A stretch of DNA of 32,696 nt from Verrucomicrobiia bacterium (GCA_030430455.1 JAUIJB010000047.1:1-32696); one strand, 5' to 3'; shown: positions 19,019 through 27,136, counted from the stretch's first letter. Program-made: numbers and translations. Notes: generated from the sequence alone by a model not told the origin.

Positions 19019-19221
19019 CAAGGAGCGGGGATTTGCAATCCCCGGGAACCGCCGGGACGTGGCTCATTCCCATGACCTTTGTCGAAGCTGGTGGCGACTC
19101 TTGTGCGGTCCGGGGATCGGACTCCCCGGGGATCCGCCGGGGAAGTGGCTCATTCGCATGACCTTTCTCGAAGCTGGGGCGATTCTTGGGCGGTCCGGGG
19201 ATTGCAAATCCCCGCTCCTTG
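19019..19221 (+). repeat. REP/BIME-type palindrome array, 2 units (right of RAYT)
   Basis: Two 85-bp units (19027-19111 and 19112-19196) have the same caps as the left array: CAAGGAGC plus palindrome at 19019-19043 and its reverse complement at 19197-19221. The first unit carries the TTGTGCGGTCC ending and the last the TTGGGCGGTCC ending, as in the left array, so units are position-specific. The array is shorter than the left one by exactly 82 bp, the length of the left array's middle unit. It ends 63 bp before addB. Confidence 0.9.
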
Positions 19222-19284
19222 AGGGGGACGATTTCCGGCTCTTTTGCTTGGGCCTGCGGAGCCGGGCGGGGCAGGATTCGGGTG

Positions 19285-22008
19285 ATGCCTGAACGCGTTT
19301 TTCTCGGCTGGGATCGTCCCTTGTTGGGGCCCTTGGTCGACTGGCTGTGGCAGCGTCGCGACGCGATGCCGGGGATGACGGTGGTGGTGCCGACGGCGCA
19401 AAGCGGCCGGCGCCTGCGCGAGGCCCTGGCGGAACGCGGGGCCTGCCTGGCACCCGCGGTGACGACGCCGGGACGCCTGCTGGTGCCGGAGGGATCGGCG
19501 GGCCGGGCCATCGAGGTGGCGGCCTGGGTCGAGGCGCTCGAGGGCGTCGCGGACTGGTCGAAGCATGAGGCGGTCTTCGGCCAGGTTCCGGGTGAGCGGG
19601 AGGCACCGGGGTGGGCGCTTTCGCTGGCCCGGTCGCTCGTCGATCTCGAGCGATCGCTGCGCGAGAACACGCTGACGATTTCCATCGCTGCAAAGTGGCA
19701 GGCGGAGTCGGTCGAGGCCGAGCGCTGGGCGTCACTGGCCGGGTTGGCGCGGCAACGCGACGGCGTGCTGCGGGGCTGGGGCGTGAGTGGGGAGAACCGC
19801 CTGTTGCTCGAGGCGCCGAAGCTCGCGGGCCGCTTCGTGTTCGCCGGGGTGTGGGACTTTCCCGACGCGCTGGTGCGACGGCTCGAGGAGGCGGAGGTGA
19901 CCAGCCTGGTGGCGGCACCGGAGGAGGAAGCCGGGCGCTTCGACGAGTGGGGCCGGCCGCTCCAAGAGGAATGGGAAACCCGCGAGCTGGCATGGCCGGA
20001 GACGGGCGGGGTGGAGTTGACCGCCAACGCGCGCCACCAGGCACGGCGGGCGCTGGCGCTGGTGGCCGGGCAGGGCACGGGATCGGATGAACTGACCCTC
20101 GGCTGTGCCGACGAGGAGACGGCGGGCGAACTCGTGCGCGCCTTCGATGCCGCGGGCTGGAAGGTGCACCATCCCGGGGCGGTGGCCGGTGCCGGCGCTC
20201 GGGCGTGGCTGCGGGCGTGGCGGAGTTTCGTGCAGAAGCCGGAGGCGGCGGAGGCGATCGACCTTCTCGCCCACGCGGCCACCTCGGCCCTGGTGGGGGG
20301 CAAGCGGGCGCAGCGGGTGGGGGCGCTGTCGAAGCTGCGCTCGGACTGGCTGGTGCGCGATAGCGACGACGTCGCCCGGGTGGCGGAAACGGATGAACGC
20401 AGCCGGGAGAACGCCGCACTGGCCGCGGAGACCCTGAAGAGCCTGGGGAACTGGCGGGGCGGCTTCATGCGCCAGCCGTTTCCCGAGGCGATGGAGGCGC
20501 TCCTCGAGCGGGTCGATGGTGGCGGCGAGTGGATCGCCCTGCGCGAGGTGGTCGATTCCCTGAGGGTGCCGGTCGCCCGCAGCAACCGGCCGTCGAGTTT
20601 CTGGCTCGACCTGGTCCTCGCCGAGATGGCCGCGGTGCCCGCCGAGGTGCCGGACGGACGCGTCGCGGACGTCCAGGGCTGGCTCGAGCTGCTGCATGGC
20701 GATGGACGCCACCTGGTGGTTTGCGGCATGAACGAGGGACGGGTGCCGGCGCCTGCGGGAGTCAACCCGTGGCTCTCGGAAGGACTCCGGCAGCGCCTCG
20801 GCCTGGCCACGGAGGCGCAGCGCGGGGCGCGGGACGCCTTCGTGCTGCGGGCCCTCATCGAGGCGCGGCGCGACGGCGGCCGGGTGGACCTGCTGCTGGC
20901 GAAGTCGGCCGGCGACGGCGACGCCCTGCTGCCCTCGCGGTTGCTGCTGGCGGCGCAGGGGCGGGAACTGGCGCGGCGGGTGCAGCGCCTGTTCGCCGGG
21001 GTGGAGCCGCCGGATGCGGGGGTCGCCTTCGAGATCGACTGGAAGTGGCGGCCGGTGCGCCGCGAGGTGCGGGTCCGCGAGGACGGCTCGCGCAGTTTGT
21101 CGGTGTCGGCCTTCAAGGATTACCTCGCCTGTCCCTTCCGCTTCTACCTCAAGCACGGCCTGGGCATGCGTCCCGCCGACCCGGAGCGGGTCGAGTGGGA
21201 CGCCCGCGACTTCGGCAACGTCGCCCACGAGATCCTCGAGGCCTGGGGCCGTGACCCGCAGGCGCGGGAGTTCAACAAGGTGGAGGCGCTGGGGGATTAC
21301 TTCGCCAGCCAGGTGGAGCTCCAGCTGGTGCGGCGCTTCGGCGGGCGCATCCCCCTGGCGGCGCGGATGCAGGGCGAGAGCCTGAAGCAGCGGCTGGGAT
21401 GGTTCGCGGCGTGGCAGGCGGTCCAGCACGTCGAGGGATGGCGGGTGAGGGAGGTCGAGATGCCCTTCGAGACCGCCATCGCCGGCGTGACGGTGCGGGG
21501 GACGGTCGACCGGATCGACGAGCGCGACGGCCAACTCCGGGTGCTCGACTACAAGACCTTCGCCCGCTTGCGGGGACGGGAGGTGCAGCCTTCCCACCTG
21601 ACCAGGATCACCGCGGCGACGCAGATCCCGGCGCACCTGGAAGGGGTCGGGGCAGCCCGCGTGGCGCTGCAGCTCGGCCGGGCGAAGAAGCCGAGCGACT
21701 ACCTCTGGAGGGACCTGCAGGTGCCGCTGTACGCGGTCGCCCTCGGGGAGGTGGCCGAGATGGGCTACTACGTCCTGGGTGCCAGCGAGGGCGATTGCGG
21801 GGCGAGCTGGTGGGGTGACTTCGACGACGAGCAGCGCGCCTCGGCGGAGGCCTGCGCCACCTGGGTGCTGGAGCAGGTCAAGGCCGGGGCCTTCTGGCCG
21901 CCGGCGGAGCGGCCGAAGTACGACGACTTCGAGGCCATGGCAGTCGGCCGCCGGCTGGAGGAACTCGTGGAGAACCCCGATGACTGGAGCGATGAAGATC
22001 CTGAGTAA
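19285..22008 (+). CDS. addB: AddB-like helicase/nuclease subunit with PD-(D/E)XK domain
   Basis: The product is 907 residues, shorter than Bacillus AddB (about 1160). In AddAB enzymes this subunit pairs with AddA to process double-strand breaks for recombination. The N-terminus (FLGWDRPLLGPLVDWLW, VVVPTAQSGRRLREAL) resembles the inactive helicase-like half. The C-terminal nuclease domain begins SVSAFKDYLACPFRFYL (C616), with H648-E649 in GNVAHEILE, D742 in GTVDRID and D755-Y-K757 in LRVLDYKT, so the nuclease core looks intact. The three C-terminal cysteines that complete the AddB iron-sulfur cluster are not seen: the segment AGAFWPPAERPKYDDFEAM and everything after it lacks Cys. The ATG at 19285 (MPERVFLGWDRP) is chosen over 19186, which would start inside the REP array. 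The 3' end overlaps addA by 29 bp. Confidence 0.85.
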   Translation: MPERVFLGWDRPLLGPLVDWLWQRRDAMPGMTVVVPTAQSGRRLREALAERGACLAPAVTTPGRLLVPEGSAGRAIEVAAWVEALEGVADWSKHEAVFGQVPGEREAPGWALSLARSLVDLERSLRENTLTISIAAKWQAESVEAERWASLAGLARQRDGVLRGWGVSGENRLLLEAPKLAGRFVFAGVWDFPDALVRRLEEAEVTSLVAAPEEEAGRFDEWGRPLQEEWETRELAWPETGGVELTANARHQARRALALVAGQGTGSDELTLGCADEETAGELVRAFDAAGWKVHHPGAVAGAGARAWLRAWRSFVQKPEAAEAIDLLAHAATSALVGGKRAQRVGALSKLRSDWLVRDSDDVARVAETDERSRENAALAAETLKSLGNWRGGFMRQPFPEAMEALLERVDGGGEWIALREVVDSLRVPVARSNRPSSFWLDLVLAEMAAVPAEVPDGRVADVQGWLELLHGDGRHLVVCGMNEGRVPAPAGVNPWLSEGLRQRLGLATEAQRGARDAFVLRALIEARRDGGRVDLLLAKSAGDGDALLPSRLLLAAQGRELARRVQRLFAGVEPPDAGVAFEIDWKWRPVRREVRVREDGSRSLSVSAFKDYLACPFRFYLKHGLGMRPADPERVEWDARDFGNVAHEILEAWGRDPQAREFNKVEALGDYFASQVELQLVRRFGGRIPLAARMQGESLKQRLGWFAAWQAVQHVEGWRVREVEMPFETAIAGVTVRGTVDRIDERDGQLRVLDYKTFARLRGREVQPSHLTRITAATQIPAHLEGVGAARVALQLGRAKKPSDYLWRDLQVPLYAVALGEVAEMGYYVLGASEGDCGASWWGDFDDEQRASAEACATWVLEQVKAGAFWPPAERPKYDDFEAMAVGRRLEELVENPDDWSDEDPE

Positions 22009-25003
22009 GAACCTGATGATCCGCGCCTCGGCCGGATCGGGAAAGACCTACCAGCTGAGCAACCGGGTGATCGGCCTGGTCGGGCGGGGCGGGGTCGATC
22101 CCGAGCGGATCGTGGCGCTGACCTTCACGCGCAAGGCGGCGGGGGAGTTCGCCGATGCGGTCCTCGAGAAGCTCGCGGAGGCCTCGCTCGACGAGCGGGC
22201 GCGCCGCAACATCGAGAAGGCGATCGGCGGTCCGATGGATCCGCTGGCGGTGCTGGAGAAGGTGGTGCGCTCGTTGCCCCGGCTCGCGCTCGGGACGATG
22301 GACAGCTTCTTCACGCGGGTCGTACGCGGCTTCCAGTACGAGCTGGGCATCACCGGCGGGAGCTTCGAGCTGCTCGAGGGTCCGCAGCGCCGGGCGAAGC
22401 TGGACGAGCTGCTTGGCGGACTGGTCGGCAACGCGCTCTGGGACGACGACGCCGAGGATTTCCTGGCGGCCTTCCGCCGGGCGACCATGGGCCGCGAGCA
22501 GAAGGCGGTGGTGGACCTGCTGCTGGATTTCTTCAACGCCTGGCAGGACAAGTGGCGCGAGCGCGGGCCGGCCCTGCTGGAGGGGATCCGCGGGACCTTC
22601 GGCGAGCTGCCCGAGGTCGGGGCCTGGGAGAGGGAGAAGGCCGGGCGGGTGGCGGCACTCAGGTCGGCGGCGAAGGACATCGGCTGGACCCGCAAGGGCC
22701 AGAAGGAGGCGATGGAGAAGGCCCTGAAGGCGATCGAGGAGCACACCATCGGCAGCGGCTCGCTCGGCGGGGCCGGCGGATTCCTCGGCGGGATGCTCGA
22801 GTGGGACGGGGAGCAGCCGCTGGTGTTGAAATACTACAAGGAGGTCGCGGTTGGGGCGGAATTCGAGGACCGGTTGCGCGAATTGAGGTCGCTGCTGGTC
22901 GACTGCGAGTTGGCGGCCGCCGTCGAGCGGACGCTGGCGGTGCTGAGCCTGGTCGGGGCCTTTGACGCCATCTGCGAGCGGCAGCTGCGACGGCGCGGCC
23001 TGCTGGGATTCGACGACGTCAAGGTGCTGATGGGCGAGTGGCTGGCAAGCGAGGCCGGCCGGCTGCGCCGCGAGTCGGTCGACTACCGCCTGGATGCCCG
23101 CTACGACCACTGGCTGCTCGACGAGTTCCAGGACACCAGCACGGCGCAGTGGCACGGCCTGATGCCGTGGGTGGACGAGGCGGCGAGCGACGGCGAGGGT
23201 ACGATGTTCGTCGTCGGTGACGCCAAGCAGGCGATCTACGGCTGGCGCGGCGGCGAGGTGCGCCTGTTCGACGAGGTCCGCGAGCGCTACCGCGGCGACC
23301 TGGTCCTCGAGTCGATGCCGGTCTCGTGGCGCTCCTGCGAACCGGTGCTGCGCCTCGTCAACCGGGTCTGCGGCAACCGCGGGGGCATCGAGGACCTGTT
23401 CGGGGAGGGAATCGCAGCCCGCTGGTCGGCGGGATGGGAGGAGCACCAGCCGGCCGACTCCGGCCCGGGCGGCCATGCCCGCGTCGAGGTCGTCGAGGGC
23501 AGGGAGAGCGAGGCGAGGTACCAGCGGGTCATCGAGCTGCTCAAGGAAATCGGAGTCGGCCGGCGCGAGATGAGCTGCGGCGTGCTGGTGCGCACGAACC
23601 GCCAGGTCGTCGAGCTGGCCGACCGGCTGCGCGAGGCGGAGTTCCAGGTGATCGAGGAAGGTCGCCGCCGGCCCACCGAGGATCATGCCGTCGGGGTGGC
23701 GCTGCGCTCGCTGGTCGCCTGGCTGGCGGACCCGGCCGACGGCATGGAGCGCGGAGTGCTGGCGATGTCGCCGCTGGACCGGGTGATCGGCGAGCGCCAC
23801 GGGCCGGTCTGGCAGGCCCGCTGGGAGGGGCTGCTGAAGGACGTCGAGGCACGGGGTTTCGGCGGGATGGTCGAGGACCTCCTGCGGCCCCTGCTGGGAA
23901 CGATCTCCGCCTTCGGCCACGGCCGGGCGATGGATGTGGTGCGGGCCCTCGAGGCCTTCGATGGCGAGGGGGGTGGCGGGCCACGCCAGGCCCTGCAGGC
24001 GATCGAGAAGCTGGAGGTCGCCCAGGAACCGGGCTCGGCGGCGGTGCAGGTGATGACGATGCACAAGGCGAAGGGGCTCGGCTTCGACGTGGTGGTGCTG
24101 CCGGAAATCGGCGACGAGCAGGTGCCGAATGCCGGCAAGTTCGAGCTCGCCGAGGGGCCGGAGTGGTTGTTGCAGCCACCGGCGCAGTGGGTGCGCCGCC
24201 AACGGCCCGAGCTGCGCGAGGCCGAGGCCCGCTGGGCGGAGGCCCAGCAGTATGAGGCGATGTGCCTGCTCTACGTGGCGCTGACCCGTGCCAAGCGCGG
24301 CCTCTACGTGCTCGTGCCCGAGGTTCCGTCGAACCGCAAGGAGGGTCTCTGGTCGTCGCCGGCGGAGTTGATCCGGGTGGCCTGCGACAGCGACGGTCGC
24401 GAGGCCGGGGTCATCGCTGAGATCGGCGACCCTGAATGGTGGAGCGGCATCGATCTTCGCGAGCCGCCCAAGCCCGATGACCAACCCGCCCTGGCGAAGC
24501 CCAAGCCCTTGCGGGCCCGGACCACCCCGAGCGGGGAGAAGATGCAGGGTGGGGCGAGGGTCGCGGCCTCGCCGGCGGGCCTTCGCTTCGGCAGCGAGGT
24601 GCATGCCATGTTCGAGCGGGTGGGCTGGATCGATGAGGAGGCACCCGCCCTGCCGGATGACGAGGCCGGAGGACTGGTCCAGGCGATCCTGAAGAAGCTC
24701 CCGGAGGTGTTCGAGCGGCGCGGGAGGAAGGTCGCGTTGCTGCGCGAGCAGCCGGTCGAGGCGATCGTCGGCGGCAGGTGGATGAGTGGCATCATCGACC
24801 GGCTGCACGTCATCGACGGCGGCCGCGAGGTCGAGATCATCGACTTCAAGACCGACGCGATTGAGCAGCCGGAGGACCTCGCCGAGCGCTACGCCGCGCA
24901 AATGCATGCCTACCGCCAGGTCATGGCGGAAGTCCATCCGGGGGCTGCGGTCCGCTGCCTGCTGCTCTCGACCCGCCTCAAGTCGCTGATCGAACTGCCA
25001 TGA
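21980..25003 (+). CDS. addA: AddA-like UvrD/Rep-family helicase-nuclease
   Basis: The product is 1007 residues. It is a superfamily 1A helicase with a C-terminal nuclease, the motor subunit of an AddAB-type break-processing enzyme. Helicase motifs are in order: Walker A ASAGSGKT (K22), LTFTRKAAGEF, LLDEFQDTS (D381), VGDAKQAIYGWRGGE, SWRSCEP, MTMHKAKGLGFDVVVLP and LLYVALTRAKRGLYVL. The C-terminal PD-(D/E)XK nuclease shows GSEVHAMFE, GIIDR (D940) and IIDFKTD (D955, K957), then YAAQMHAYRQ. The ATG at 21980 is chosen because GGAG lies seven bases upstream; an in-frame ATG at 21992 is possible. It overlaps addB upstream and tag downstream (ATGA), which implies tight translational coupling. It could equally be described as a RecB-like UvrD helicase, but the order after an AddB-like gene favours AddA. 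Confidence 0.9.
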   Translation: MTGAMKILSKNLMIRASAGSGKTYQLSNRVIGLVGRGGVDPERIVALTFTRKAAGEFADAVLEKLAEASLDERARRNIEKAIGGPMDPLAVLEKVVRSLPRLALGTMDSFFTRVVRGFQYELGITGGSFELLEGPQRRAKLDELLGGLVGNALWDDDAEDFLAAFRRATMGREQKAVVDLLLDFFNAWQDKWRERGPALLEGIRGTFGELPEVGAWEREKAGRVAALRSAAKDIGWTRKGQKEAMEKALKAIEEHTIGSGSLGGAGGFLGGMLEWDGEQPLVLKYYKEVAVGAEFEDRLRELRSLLVDCELAAAVERTLAVLSLVGAFDAICERQLRRRGLLGFDDVKVLMGEWLASEAGRLRRESVDYRLDARYDHWLLDEFQDTSTAQWHGLMPWVDEAASDGEGTMFVVGDAKQAIYGWRGGEVRLFDEVRERYRGDLVLESMPVSWRSCEPVLRLVNRVCGNRGGIEDLFGEGIAARWSAGWEEHQPADSGPGGHARVEVVEGRESEARYQRVIELLKEIGVGRREMSCGVLVRTNRQVVELADRLREAEFQVIEEGRRRPTEDHAVGVALRSLVAWLADPADGMERGVLAMSPLDRVIGERHGPVWQARWEGLLKDVEARGFGGMVEDLLRPLLGTISAFGHGRAMDVVRALEAFDGEGGGGPRQALQAIEKLEVAQEPGSAAVQVMTMHKAKGLGFDVVVLPEIGDEQVPNAGKFELAEGPEWLLQPPAQWVRRQRPELREAEARWAEAQQYEAMCLLYVALTRAKRGLYVLVPEVPSNRKEGLWSSPAELIRVACDSDGREAGVIAEIGDPEWWSGIDLREPPKPDDQPALAKPKPLRARTTPSGEKMQGGARVAASPAGLRFGSEVHAMFERVGWIDEEAPALPDDEAGGLVQAILKKLPEVFERRGRKVALLREQPVEAIVGGRWMSGIIDRLHVIDGGREVEIIDFKTDAIEQPEDLAERYAAQMHAYRQVMAEVHPGAAVRCLLLSTRLKSLIELP

Positions 25004-25563
25004 AGACACGTTGTCCCTGGGTGCCGGCTGACAAGCCGGCCTACATTGCCTACCATGACGAGGAGTGGGGCGTGCCGTCGCGCGACGGCCGGCACCTCTT
25101 CGAGATGCTCTGCCTCGAGGGCGCCCAGGCGGGCTTGTCGTGGTGGACCATCCTGCAGAAGCGCGAGCACTACCGCGAGGTGTTCCATGACTTCGAGGTC
25201 GAATCGGTCGCGCGCATGAAGGACCGGGAGCTCGAGCGGCTGGTCGGCGACGCGGGGATCGTCCGCCATCGCGGCAAGATCCTCGCGGTACGGCAGAACG
25301 CGCGGGCCTGGCTGGAGCTGGCGGAGCGGGAGGGCGACCCGGTCGAGTGGCTGTGGGCGTTCGTCGACGGCCGTCCGTGGGTCCTGCGTCCACGGACGAT
25401 GGAGGACTACCTCGCCCGCTCGCCCCGGTCCGAGGCGCTGAGCAAGGCGCTGCGCCGGGCGGGCTTCAACTTCGTCGGCCCCACCATCATCCATGCCTTC
25501 ATGCAGGCGGTCGGGATGGTCGACGAGCACGCCGCCGGTTGCTTCCGGGCCAAGGCTGGCTGA
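25000..25563 (+). CDS. tag: DNA-3-methyladenine glycosylase I
   Basis: The product is 187 residues, the same size as E. coli Tag, and is recognisable over its full length. It excises 3-methyladenine from alkylated DNA, leaving an abasic site for base-excision repair. The zinc-snap ligands are conserved: C5, H19, H177 and C181 (HxxxC near the C-terminus). The catalytic-pocket segment LCLEGAQAGLSWW carries E40 and W48, equivalent to E38 and W46 of E. coli Tag. GIVRHRGKI and GFNFVGPTI are also family signatures. The ATG overlaps the addA stop as ATGA with no separate ribosome-binding site, so it is the third gene of the addB-addA-tag operon. Confidence 0.97.
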   Translation: MKTRCPWVPADKPAYIAYHDEEWGVPSRDGRHLFEMLCLEGAQAGLSWWTILQKREHYREVFHDFEVESVARMKDRELERLVGDAGIVRHRGKILAVRQNARAWLELAEREGDPVEWLWAFVDGRPWVLRPRTMEDYLARSPRSEALSKALRRAGFNFVGPTIIHAFMQAVGMVDEHAAGCFRAKAG

Positions 25564-25603
25564 GCGGCTGGAGCACCTTGCCTGCCGGGGATGCCGGCGA
25601 CCC

Positions 25604-25631
25604 TGGAGTGCGGCGGCTCGACGCCGCATTT
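25604..25631 (+). repeat. REP-like hairpin, copy A
   Basis: TGGAG precedes a hairpin with arms TGCGGCG and CGCCGCA and loop GCTCGA, followed by TTT. A second copy lies in opposite orientation at 25788-25814. Confidence 0.65.
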
Positions 25632-25787
25632 CGAGTCGTTCGGGGCAGGCTTCGAAACCCGATGCAGCCGACCGCCGCAACGCCGGCTCGCGCGTTCTTC
25701 CTCGTCGTGAGTCTTGTTCCCCAACGCTGCAAGGATCCTTCCTCACTCGCCACCAAGAGGATGGGGAGCCCTCCCGGAACGACACCC

Positions 25788-25814
25788 AAAGCGGCGTCAG
25801 GCCGCCGCACTCCA
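25788..25814 (-). repeat. REP-like hairpin, copy B, inverted relative to copy A
   Basis: On the minus strand it reads TGGAGTGCGGCGG, then CCTGACGCCGC, then TTT. It matches copy A except in the loop region and at one or two stem bases. The pair encloses about 156 bp that show no gene. This inverted arrangement is typical of BIME elements. Confidence 0.65.
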
Positions 25815-25863
25815 AGGACAAGGTCGCCCGTCAAGGGGAGGGGAGCTGCCATCCGTACACAGC

Positions 25864-25926
25864 AAGGGCGCGAATCGGACTCCCCCCGGATTTCACAATT
25901 CGCGCCCTTTCTGGTTCAGAACCAGA
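25864..25926 (+). terminator. Two adjacent hairpins downstream of tag
   Basis: Hairpin 1 has a perfect 12-bp stem, AAGGGCGCGAAT (25864-25875) with ATTCGCGCCCTT (25898-25909), and a 22-nt loop. Hairpin 2 follows at once: TCTGGTT, CAG, AACCAGA (25910-25926). They lie about 300 bp beyond tag and may end the repair operon or form part of a structured RNA. There is no long T-run. Confidence 0.4.
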
Positions 25927-26208
25927 CCTTGCCTTGATTCGCTTTCGGTTGATTTCCCCCCAGAGATCAGAACCGAATGTGTAAGGGATCGCAGCTTGGC
26001 TGGTTGATATTTGTGCTTGGTTGCTATTGCTCCCTTGCACGTAAAAAAGAATACCCGATTTTTTGGTCCGCTAAAGGATTTACAGGACCCAGTTCCCGCC
26101 ACTTGGGCCCAAAATCGGACATTTTTGAACGAAACCCACAGTAGAATGTCGTCCCTAAGGGCCTTGAGTGGATTGACCAGCAGGTCCCGCCTTTGTTAGA
26201 CGGGACGG
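25927..26208. other. AT-richer non-coding islet
   Basis: By my count 25921-26160 is about 48% G+C, far below its neighbours. It contains A- and T-runs around 26043-26064 and a small interrupted hairpin at 26065-26089 (GGTCC/GGACC with inner TAAA/TTTA). No protein gene is convincing here. It could hold a promoter region for the next gene, an unrecognised RNA or a decayed insertion. Confidence 0.45.
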
Positions 26209-27069
26209 GTGAGATTGATCCGATTCGGGGATCCGGGCCGCGAGGAGCCCGGGGTGGTGCTGGAGGACGGCCGGCGGATCGACGCCAGCCAGCAGTTTCA
26301 CGACTACGACGAGGGCTTTTTCGCCATGGGCGGGATGGAATCGCTGAGGGCCTGGGTCGAGGACGGCTGCCCCGACGGCGAGGAGATCCCCGCCGGGGTA
26401 CGCATCGGCCCCCCGGTCGACCGGCCCTCGAAGATCATCGGCATCGGCAAGAACTACGCCGACCATGCCCAGGAGGTTGGCGGCGAGATCCCGGCGCTGC
26501 CGGTGGTCTTCCTCAAGGCCAGCTCGGCCTGGAGCGGTCCCTTCGACGAAGTCCGCCAACCGGTCGGCTGCCGCAAGCTGGACTACGAGGTCGAACTCGG
26601 GGTGGTGATCGGCCGCACGGTGCTCAACGCCGGCGAGGACGAGGCGCTCGGCTGCGTGGCGGGCTACTCGGTCTTCTGCGACTACTCCGAGCGCTGTTTC
26701 CAGAAGGAGATGGGCGGCCAGTGGACCAAGGGCAAGAGCAGCGACTCGTTCGCGCCGATGGGACCGTGGCTGACCCCGGCCGCGGAAGTGCCGGACCCCC
26801 AGGGACTTCGCTTGTGGACGAAGGTCAACGGCGCGATGCGCCAGAACGGCTGGACAGGGGACATGATCTTCGGGGTGGCCGAGCTGATCAGCCACGTCAG
26901 CCGCTTCATGACCCTGCTGCCCGGCGACGTCATCGCCACCGGCACCCCGGGCGGGGTCGGCATGGGGATGAAGCCGCCGCGCTACCTGACCCCCGGCGAC
27001 TGCGTCGAGCTCGGAATCGAGGGCCTCGGCGAGATGCGCCAGCGGGTCGTGGCGCCCCACGGGGCCTGA
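26209..27069 (+). CDS. Fumarylacetoacetate hydrolase-family protein
   Basis: The product is 286 residues. It is a member of the FAH family of metal-dependent C-C hydrolases, lyases and decarboxylases that act on acyl-pyruvate-like or 2-keto-3-deoxy sugar acids; the substrate cannot be told from sequence alone. The catalytic domain starts at IIGIGKNYADHAQE. The metal ligands fit E127, E129 and D158, in KLDYEVELGVVIG and VFCDYS. GKSSDSFAPMGPWL and GDVIATGTPGGVGMGMKPP are also family hallmarks. The start is a GTG at 26209, needed to keep the N-terminal RLIRFG domain, with a G-rich stretch just upstream. It lies 67 bp ahead of purH on the same strand but is not functionally linked to it in an obvious way. 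2,4-Diketo-3-deoxy-L-fuconate hydrolase or a ureidoglycolate-lyase-like enzyme are possible. Confidence 0.9.
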   Translation: MRLIRFGDPGREEPGVVLEDGRRIDASQQFHDYDEGFFAMGGMESLRAWVEDGCPDGEEIPAGVRIGPPVDRPSKIIGIGKNYADHAQEVGGEIPALPVVFLKASSAWSGPFDEVRQPVGCRKLDYEVELGVVIGRTVLNAGEDEALGCVAGYSVFCDYSERCFQKEMGGQWTKGKSSDSFAPMGPWLTPAAEVPDPQGLRLWTKVNGAMRQNGWTGDMIFGVAELISHVSRFMTLLPGDVIATGTPGGVGMGMKPPRYLTPGDCVELGIEGLGEMRQRVVAPHGA

Positions 27070-27136
27070 GGGGTGATTCCGCTTGCGGGCCGCGGGCTCG
27101 GGCAGTACGCGGGGGACTCACCCAACCGATCCGAAC

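Larger units (their letters stand above)
18084..19221. mobile_element. RAYT gene with flanking REP arrays (REPtron-like unit)
   Basis: The 1138-bp segment consists of the left array, the RAYT gene on the minus strand and the right array, with almost no other sequence. It separates the YyaL-type gene from the addB operon. Both arrays have the same orientation and identical caps. RAYTs are known as domesticated relatives of IS200/IS605 transposases that act on REP hairpins; that this one mobilised these arrays is inferred. I saw no target-site duplication. Confidence 0.75.

Noticed and set aside
18084..19221. The regularly spaced repeats look like a short CRISPR array
   Set aside because: The intervals between palindromes are conserved in sequence from unit to unit, the units are too long (82-85 bp), and there are no cas genes. 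A RAYT gene lies between the arrays, so REP/BIME is the better reading.
18375..21116. RAYT as the C-terminal part of a 913-residue protein
   Set aside because: The upstream part of this open frame is antisense to addB and translation of the REP array, with no family similarity. The RAYT domain is complete from the ATG at 19004.
25831..26199. Small open frames of 62-69 codons in the AT-richer islet
   Set aside because: None has a ribosome-binding site or a recognisable motif, and they overlap each other on both strands and cross the hairpins.
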